From: CAYYMD01 sp964480425
Lineage (GTDB): Bacteria > Planctomycetota > Phycisphaerae > SM23-33
Length of the DNA: 24,940 nucleotides
Reading direction: 5' to 3'
Assembly: GCA_964480425.1 (NCBI GenBank)
Contig: CAYZPY010000021.1
Span: 1-24,940 of the forward strand
This document shows positions 21,175 through 24,940 of the stretch, piece after piece. Position numbers and translations under genes: made by a program. The notes under the pieces were generated by a model. It worked only from the letters and a program-made list of their open reading frames with translations, had not been told where the DNA came from and ran no database searches. Position 1 is the first letter of the stretch. Every line of letters begins with the position of its first letter.

Positions 21175-22355
21175 TAATGTCGGATATCAGCAATATATTA
21201 TATTTGTCTCGCGGGGTATCGCTTGGCGGCAGCCAGAGGCAGATTCATTACGTGCTCAGGGATCTGGACAGGCGTCGTTTCAGGCCTGTTGTCGTTTGCA
21301 GGGAGCCCGGCGCGTTCGCCGGTCGGCTGAGGGACGAAGGCATAGAAATGCACGTAATGCGTCTTCGTCCGTGGCGAGGGCTGCCCGGGGCGTGGCTAAG
21401 GGGCCTTGACGTCAGGCGTCTGGCAACCCTGGCGAAAAAACACAACGTCAGTCTCATTCACTGCTCGGACCTTTGGCTTGGCGGATACAGCGCCGCCGCC
21501 GCCGTCCGACTGGGCGTGCCTTCCGTTCTGCACGTCCGCACGCCGATAACGCCCGACAAGGTCAGGAAGCTGTGGTGCAACAAGGCATCCGTTCTGGTGG
21601 CCATCTCCCATCGCATCAGGGAGGACCTGATAACGTCCGGTATCCCGTCCGAAAAGATAACTACCATCTACGACGGCGTTGACCTGGATGAGTTCCGTTC
21701 ACCGGCGGCGGGCCCGAATGGTGCGGCGCCCGGTCGACCTGCCTGCCTGCGGCAGGCAGACAGGAAGGCGACGATGGTGGGCATCGTCGGGCGGATTACG
21801 CCACACAAGAAACAGCTGGAATTCGTTCGGGTGGCCGGGGAGGTCCTTTCCGCCTGCGGCGGGGGGGCGTCCGGGGCGGTGAGATTCTTTATTATCGGGG
21901 ACGTCCACGACCGGTCCTATTATCGCACCATCAGGCGGACGATTAAAAGTTGCGAACATGCCAGCCCGGCAGGCGGGCTCCAGGGGGCGGTGGTTTTCAC
22001 GGGACCCCGCCACGACATGCCCCGGGTGCTTGCATCGCTGGACATACTGGTGACGCTGTCGGGCGGGTCCGTGATGATAGAGGCGATGGCTTGCGGAAAA
22101 CCCGTAATATCGGCCGGCTTCTCCAGGCCCGGACGCCTGGAAATCGTAAAGGACGGGCAGACCGGATTCGTTATAACCTCGCACACCCGCAGAGAACTCG
22201 TGGAGGCGTTGGTCAAACTGATACGCAATCCCGAACTGGCGCAAAGAATGGGCGAACAGGGACGAAAACGCGCCCAGGATCTTTTCTGCCACAGAGAAAT
22301 GGTCCGTAAAACCCAGGAGGTCTACAATCGGATTCTACACACTTGCGGTGGGTAA
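21171..22355 (+). CDS. Glycosyltransferase family 4 protein
   Basis: This 394-residue protein has the two Rossmann-like domains of GT-B enzymes, which transfer sugars from nucleotide donors. The N-terminus SRGVSLGGSQRQIHYVLRDL is the GT4 acceptor-side loop; HCSDLWLGGYSAAAAVRLG, YDGVDLDEF and VGIVGRITPHKKQ follow. The C-terminal donor region SVMIEAMACGKPVI keeps the second Glu of the EX7E motif, but the first Glu is not apparent. Between the two domains (about residues 190-200) the sequence ACLRQAD is encoded by a GC-rich palindrome, an apparent insertion. The start is ATG 21171, or 21177, without a ribosome site. The gene is alone; the polysaccharide is unknown. Confidence 0.85.
   Translation: MIMSDISNILYLSRGVSLGGSQRQIHYVLRDLDRRRFRPVVVCREPGAFAGRLRDEGIEMHVMRLRPWRGLPGAWLRGLDVRRLATLAKKHNVSLIHCSDLWLGGYSAAAAVRLGVPSVLHVRTPITPDKVRKLWCNKASVLVAISHRIREDLITSGIPSEKITTIYDGVDLDEFRSPAAGPNGAAPGRPACLRQADRKATMVGIVGRITPHKKQLEFVRVAGEVLSACGGGASGAVRFFIIGDVHDRSYYRTIRRTIKSCEHASPAGGLQGAVVFTGPRHDMPRVLASLDILVTLSGGSVMIEAMACGKPVISAGFSRPGRLEIVKDGQTGFVITSHTRRELVEALVKLIRNPELAQRMGEQGRKRAQDLFCHREMVRKTQEVYNRILHTCGG
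21738..21764. repeat. GC-rich palindrome inside the glycosyltransferase gene
   Basis: CTGCCTGC, one G, GCAGGCAG is a perfect palindrome (21743-21759), extended by CCTG and CAGG to 27 bases with one mismatch. It lies in frame in the linker between the two GT-B domains, where an insertion would be tolerated. It looks like a REP-type mini-element. Confidence 0.55.
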
Positions 22356-22363
22356 TAACAACG

Positions 22364-22399
22364 CCTGCCTGCTTATCCCGGCGCGCCGGGGTAGGCAGG
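22364..22399. repeat. Strong GC-rich hairpin between glycosyltransferase and metF
   Basis: CCTGCCT (22364-22370) pairs with AGGCAGG (22393-22399), and the centre CCCGGCGCGCCGGG (22377-22390) is a perfect 14-base palindrome. Eight bases separate it from the glycosyltransferase stop. Lying between convergent genes, it could end transcription from both sides, though it has no T-run. It abuts octamer array C. Confidence 0.55.
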
Positions 22400-22438
22400 G
22401 ATTAGCCAATTAACCAATCAACTAATCAACTAACCTGA
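22400..22438. repeat. AT-rich octamer-periodic array C at the metF 3' end
   Basis: Units such as CCAATCAA and CTAATCAA repeat with a period of eight. The metF stop and its last three sense codons (Leu-Val-Asp) are part of the array. Confidence 0.6.
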
Positions 22439-23321
22439 TAATATCCGGCACGCAGTGGTCCCATCCGAGCGTCATCAGGTGCGCGCCTCGGCAGATGTTT
22501 TTCATGCGTCTTATCAGGTCCGCCGAAATTTCCACCGAGACCTTCTGTCGATCTTCCTTGGGCGCCTCGGATAGTTTCCTGATAATATCATCGGGCACCT
22601 GCACGCCGGGCACGGAGCGGTTCATGTATTTTGCCATGCCGGCCGACTTAAGCATCACAATGCCCACCAGTATGGGCATGTCGATTCCCCGCGAGGTGAC
22701 CTTATCCATGAACTGCTCGAAGGTAGGCGGGTCGTAGACCGCCTGGGTCTGGACGAACTGGGCGCCGGCTTCGGCCTTTTTTTCGAGTTTGATTATCTGT
22801 GCGTGGGGATTGGCCCCGCAGGGGGTAACGCAGCAGCCCTTGAAAAACTTCGGCGCCCCGTCGAGTTTGTTGGGGTTGCCCTTCATGTCCAGGCCCATGT
22901 CGGTCCCGGACTCGAGCTTGCCCATTGCCTCCAGCAGTCCCACCGAGTCCAGGTCGTAAACGGGCATCGCCTCGGGGTGGTCGCCCATGACCACGTGGTC
23001 GCCGGTCAGCGCCAGTACATTTTCTATGCCGAATGCCGCCGCCGACAGGAGGTCGCTTTGAAGCGCAAGGCGGTTGCGGTCGCGGCAGACCATCTGGAAA
23101 ATCGGCTCGATGCCTTCGTCCAGCAGCATCTTGCACGTTGCCATCGAGCCCAGGCGCATCACGGCCGTCTGAATGTCGGTCACGTTAACTGCCGTTACCG
23201 TGTCCTTGAGATATTCCGTGGCCTCGTGGATGCAGGGGGCGATGTTGGTCCCCTTGGGCGGTCCTATCTCGCCGGTGAAGACGAATTCGCCGGCCTGCAG
23301 TTTCTCCTGTAGTTTACTCAT
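22422..23321 (-). CDS. metF: Methylenetetrahydrofolate reductase MetF
   Basis: MetF reduces 5,10-methylene-THF to 5-methyl-THF with FAD. The 299-residue product is normal length. FTGEIGPPKG near the N-terminus carries the catalytic Glu18; VNVTDIQTAVMRL, QMVCRDRNRLALQSDLL, NVLALTGDHV and the substrate-loop segment FVQTQAVYD follow. Its partner metV lies immediately upstream on the same strand, 66 bases away across octamer array D. In acetogens MetF works as a complex with the zinc/iron-sulfur protein MetV, and the same arrangement here suggests that type of reductase rather than the stand-alone NADH enzyme. GAGGT lies ten bases before the ATG. Confidence 0.94.
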   Translation of the reverse strand: MSKLQEKLQAGEFVFTGEIGPPKGTNIAPCIHEATEYLKDTVTAVNVTDIQTAVMRLGSMATCKMLLDEGIEPIFQMVCRDRNRLALQSDLLSAAAFGIENVLALTGDHVVMGDHPEAMPVYDLDSVGLLEAMGKLESGTDMGLDMKGNPNKLDGAPKFFKGCCVTPCGANPHAQIIKLEKKAEAGAQFVQTQAVYDPPTFEQFMDKVTSRGIDMPILVGIVMLKSAGMAKYMNRSVPGVQVPDDIIRKLSEAPKEDRQKVSVEISADLIRRMKNICRGAHLMTLGWDHCVPDIIRLVD

Positions 23322-23334
23322 TAATTTCGCTACC

Positions 23335-23396
23335 TCGTTGATTCGTGATTAGTCGATTAGTTACTAATCAACTGATTAACGAGTCAACTAATCTAC
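23335..23396. repeat. AT-rich octamer-periodic array D, between metV and metF
   Basis: About eight degenerate eight-base units fill the metV-metF gap. The left half has units like GTCGATTA, the right half their complements such as TCAACTAA, giving an overall inverted-repeat character. The last codons and stop of metV (Val-Asp-stop) lie within it. The word GAGTCAAC is shared with arrays A and B. Confidence 0.6.
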
Positions 23397-24062
23397 AATC
23401 TCCAGCGCCCATCGGATGGTCTTTCGATAGGCGTCCGATATTTCCCGTTTACGGAAGTCCCTTGGGGCGCTGAATCGTTTGAGGTCGTCCAGGCGCCCCA
23501 GTTTCTCGAGACGTTCGTATATCATCTGCCACCCACAGCGTCGCTCGGGCGAGACTTCGCACGTGCCGTCGTCGCCGGTGCCCCCGCAGGTTCCGTTCAC
23601 CAGGGATTTTGCGCACAGTGTGATGGGGCACAACCCGCCGGTGTACGCCAGCAGGCATTCCCCGCACTCGGCGCAGCGTTCCTCCGAAGGCCATAGTCCC
23701 TGGTAGTCGCCCATGCAGATGGTGTCCATCGCCGGCGTCGCCAGTCGCCCGACCATGTTCCCGGTCGCCTGCACGCCAACACCGCAGGAGCCCACCAGGA
23801 TCGCCTCGGCGGGTTCTATCTGCTCGACGTACCTTCCGAGCTTGATGCCCACGATGGCCTTGTTGCATATCATGTCTATCCGTGCCGAACCGGTCACCTC
23901 CTTGCCGGCGCCGCTCAGCAGGGCGGTCATGTCGTCCACCCACGGCTGTCCGCCCGTATCACAGCCGATGGGGCATCCCTCGCATCCGAGGATGAATACC
24001 TTCGTAATGCCCTGGAGGGAATTGAGGATCTCTTCGTTGGTTTTGCGTTCCGTCGGATTCAT
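23388..24062 (-). CDS. metV: MetV, methylenetetrahydrofolate reductase C-terminal-type Fe-S protein
   Basis: This 224-residue protein has the MTHFR C-terminal domain: LGCEGCPIGCDTGG near residue 29, GSCGVGVQATGN, and the Cys-rich RCAECGECLLAYTGG followed by LCPITLCAKSLVNG and RRCGWQMIYERL. In the acetogen reductase complex MetV binds iron-sulfur clusters and passes electrons to the FAD of MetF. Its ATG at 24062 follows AGAGGT by about four bases and fits the family start. The coding region begins inside the end of the hydrogenase maturation protease frame, with a 104-base out-of-frame overlap. It lies between the hydrogenase genes and metF on one strand, so all four may be cotranscribed. Confidence 0.9.
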   Translation of the reverse strand: MNPTERKTNEEILNSLQGITKVFILGCEGCPIGCDTGGQPWVDDMTALLSGAGKEVTGSARIDMICNKAIVGIKLGRYVEQIEPAEAILVGSCGVGVQATGNMVGRLATPAMDTICMGDYQGLWPSEERCAECGECLLAYTGGLCPITLCAKSLVNGTCGGTGDDGTCEVSPERRCGWQMIYERLEKLGRLDDLKRFSAPRDFRKREISDAYRKTIRWALEIVD

Positions 24063-24606
24063 CGTTACCTCTGTGCGCTTGCTGTAGTTGCGTCCGCCCG
24101 TCGTCGGTTTTTTCGATGACGGAAGGCGGGCTGGATTGCATCTGGTTTATGTGTCGATACACTGCCCTGATAAGATCGTCCATCGCCTCGATGGCGACGG
24201 GCGACAGACCCTTGCCCCATTCGATGCGCTCGGGCTTCACGGAAAATACGACAACGTCCCGGAATTCCCGTCCGCTCATCGCCTCCATGCGCAGTGCCGA
24301 GACCACGTCGACCTCGTGCAATGACATACTCATTGGCATGGACCCGCCGCTTAGCCAGGCCTCGTCGAGCCAGATTTGAAATACGCTTCCGGCGTGTCCG
24401 CCGGTCTTGGCGGCGTCGATGACGACCAGCGGCACGGCGGGGTCCAGGCGTCCCAGCACGTCGGAAAACGCCAGCCCCGCGTCGTGAAGCTCCACGCCGG
24501 CGGGCAGTCCGATCCGGGCCAGCGCCTTGACCGCCGCCGGACCTATGCCGTCGTCGCCCATCAGCACGTTGCCCACCCCCACGATGTTGGCAATTTTATC
24601 AGACAA
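23959..24606 (-). CDS. [NiFe]-hydrogenase maturation protease
   Basis: This protease removes the C-terminal extension of the hydrogenase large subunit after nickel insertion. Motifs are GVGNVLMGDDG with Asp19 at the first nickel-contact position, VVIDAAK with the second Asp, and SLHEVD with the His, as in HyaD/HybD. The start is TTG at 24606, with GGGAG upstream; it overlaps the large-subunit stop by eight bases. The first 159 residues are normal for the family. The following 56, rich in Gln and Arg, look unrelated and run 104 bases into metV in another frame. They may be a true overlapping tail or reflect a frame error near an A6 run at 24108-24113. Confidence 0.88.
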   Translation of the reverse strand: MSDKIANIVGVGNVLMGDDGIGPAAVKALARIGLPAGVELHDAGLAFSDVLGRLDPAVPLVVIDAAKTGGHAGSVFQIWLDEAWLSGGSMPMSMSLHEVDVVSALRMEAMSGREFRDVVVFSVKPERIEWGKGLSPVAIEAMDDLIRAVYRHINQMQSSPPSVIEKTDDGRTQLQQAHRGNDESDGTQNQRRDPQFPPGHYEGIHPRMRGMPHRL

Positions 24607-24940
24607 TTCTGTAAACTCCCCTGGCCGCTCCCGATGCGTCCAGAACGTGAACCGAACACGCCAGGCAGGGATCGAACGAGCGTATAATGCGGACCACCTC
24701 GAAGGGATTGTCGCGGTCTTTTACACTGGTTCCCAGAAGCGCCTGCTCCATGGGCCCGGGAACGCCGGCCGAATCCCTCGGCGAGCCGTTCCAGGTTGTC
24801 GGCACGACAAGCTGGTAGTGCTCGATGACCTTGCCGTTTATCTTAATCCAGTGCCCAAGTGCGCCCCTCGGCGCGGCGGTCAGACCTGCGCCCTGACCCT
24901 GGTGGGGAATTTCCAGCGGCACGGCGGCGGGCTCGCCCGG
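24599..24940 (-). CDS. [NiFe]-hydrogenase large subunit, C-terminal part (cut by window edge)
   Basis: Only the last part of the gene is in the window; its start lies beyond position 24940. The sequence has APRGALGHWIKI, VVPTTWNGSPRD and SFDPCLACSVH, the last being the DPCxxCxxH ligand pair for the NiFe site. The residues after that His (VLDASGAARGVYRIV) form the extension removed by the protease encoded next. The wording of these segments fits membrane-associated uptake hydrogenases (group 1) better than the cytoplasmic Mvh/Frh types. It probably oxidises H2. The small subunit and other partners are outside the window. Confidence 0.93.
   Translation of the reverse strand, partial: PGEPAAVPLEIPHQGQGAGLTAAPRGALGHWIKINGKVIEHYQLVVPTTWNGSPRDSAGVPGPMEQALLGTSVKDRDNPFEVVRIIRSFDPCLACSVHVLDASGAARGVYRIV

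Noticed and set aside
18486..23396. The octamer arrays as a CRISPR or attachment site.
   Set aside because: There are no constant repeats with unique spacers of 25-40 bases, no cas genes and no integrase; period is eight bases and units are degenerate.
24093..24132. Programmed -1 frameshift at the A6 run in the hydrogenase protease gene.
   Set aside because: The run is not in the frame needed for an X XXY YYZ slip, and the shift needed to enter metV would be +1, not -1.

Overview
The window is GC-rich bacterial chromosome, densely packed with genes on both strands. There are no rRNA or tRNA genes, no CRISPR array, no insertion sequence and no phage genes that I can see. Every gap between genes is shorter than 200 bases. 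The gene set suggests a planctomycete, perhaps of the Phycisphaerae: Tat-exported Gfo/Idh/MocA oxidoreductase, tandem secreted DUF4139-like proteins, a BioD-like protein with an Arg-rich segment, an acetogen-style MetF/MetV pair and a [NiFe] hydrogenase. This assignment is inferred from gene content and is not proven.

Layout. 1-2.1 kb: archease and the RNA ligase RtcB (+). 2.1-3.7 kb: a BioD-like ATPase and a SAM hydroxide adenosyltransferase (-). 3.8-4.5 kb: protein-isoaspartate methyltransferase (+). 4.7-6.0 kb: an unrecognised secreted HEXXH protein (+). 6.2-8.0 kb: MutL (+). 8.2-11.4 kb: an iron-uptake operon (+) of a DtxR-type regulator, FeoA, FeoB and a 57-residue Cys-rich membrane protein. 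11.4-13.7 kb: QueC (-) divergent from QueF and ApbE (+). 13.8-16.4 kb: two tandem secreted paralogues (+). 16.4-17.5 kb: a PfkB sugar kinase (-), divergent from a Rossmann/DUF2520 protein (+). 18.6-22.4 kb: FolD, a Tat-exported oxidoreductase and a glycosyltransferase (+). 22.4-24.9 kb: a hydrogenase large subunit (cut by the window edge), its maturation protease, MetV and MetF, all on the minus strand.

How they work together. FolD plus MetF/MetV covers the reduction of methenyl- or methylene-tetrahydrofolate to methyl-tetrahydrofolate, next to a hydrogenase that could supply electrons. FolD has Gln in place of the Lys needed for the cyclohydrolase step, so it may act only as a dehydrogenase. 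The Feo operon is a self-contained Fe(II) import unit with its own promoter and candidate operator. QueC and QueF are two steps of queuosine synthesis.

The most unusual non-coding signal is a family of AT-rich arrays with 8-base periodicity. They fill the gaps around folD, the oxidoreductase, the glycosyltransferase, metF and metV from 18.4 to 23.4 kb, often begin exactly at stop codons, and occur with GC-rich REP-like palindromes. Several genes also have a -10 box so close to the start codon that leaderless or nearly leaderless transcripts are likely.
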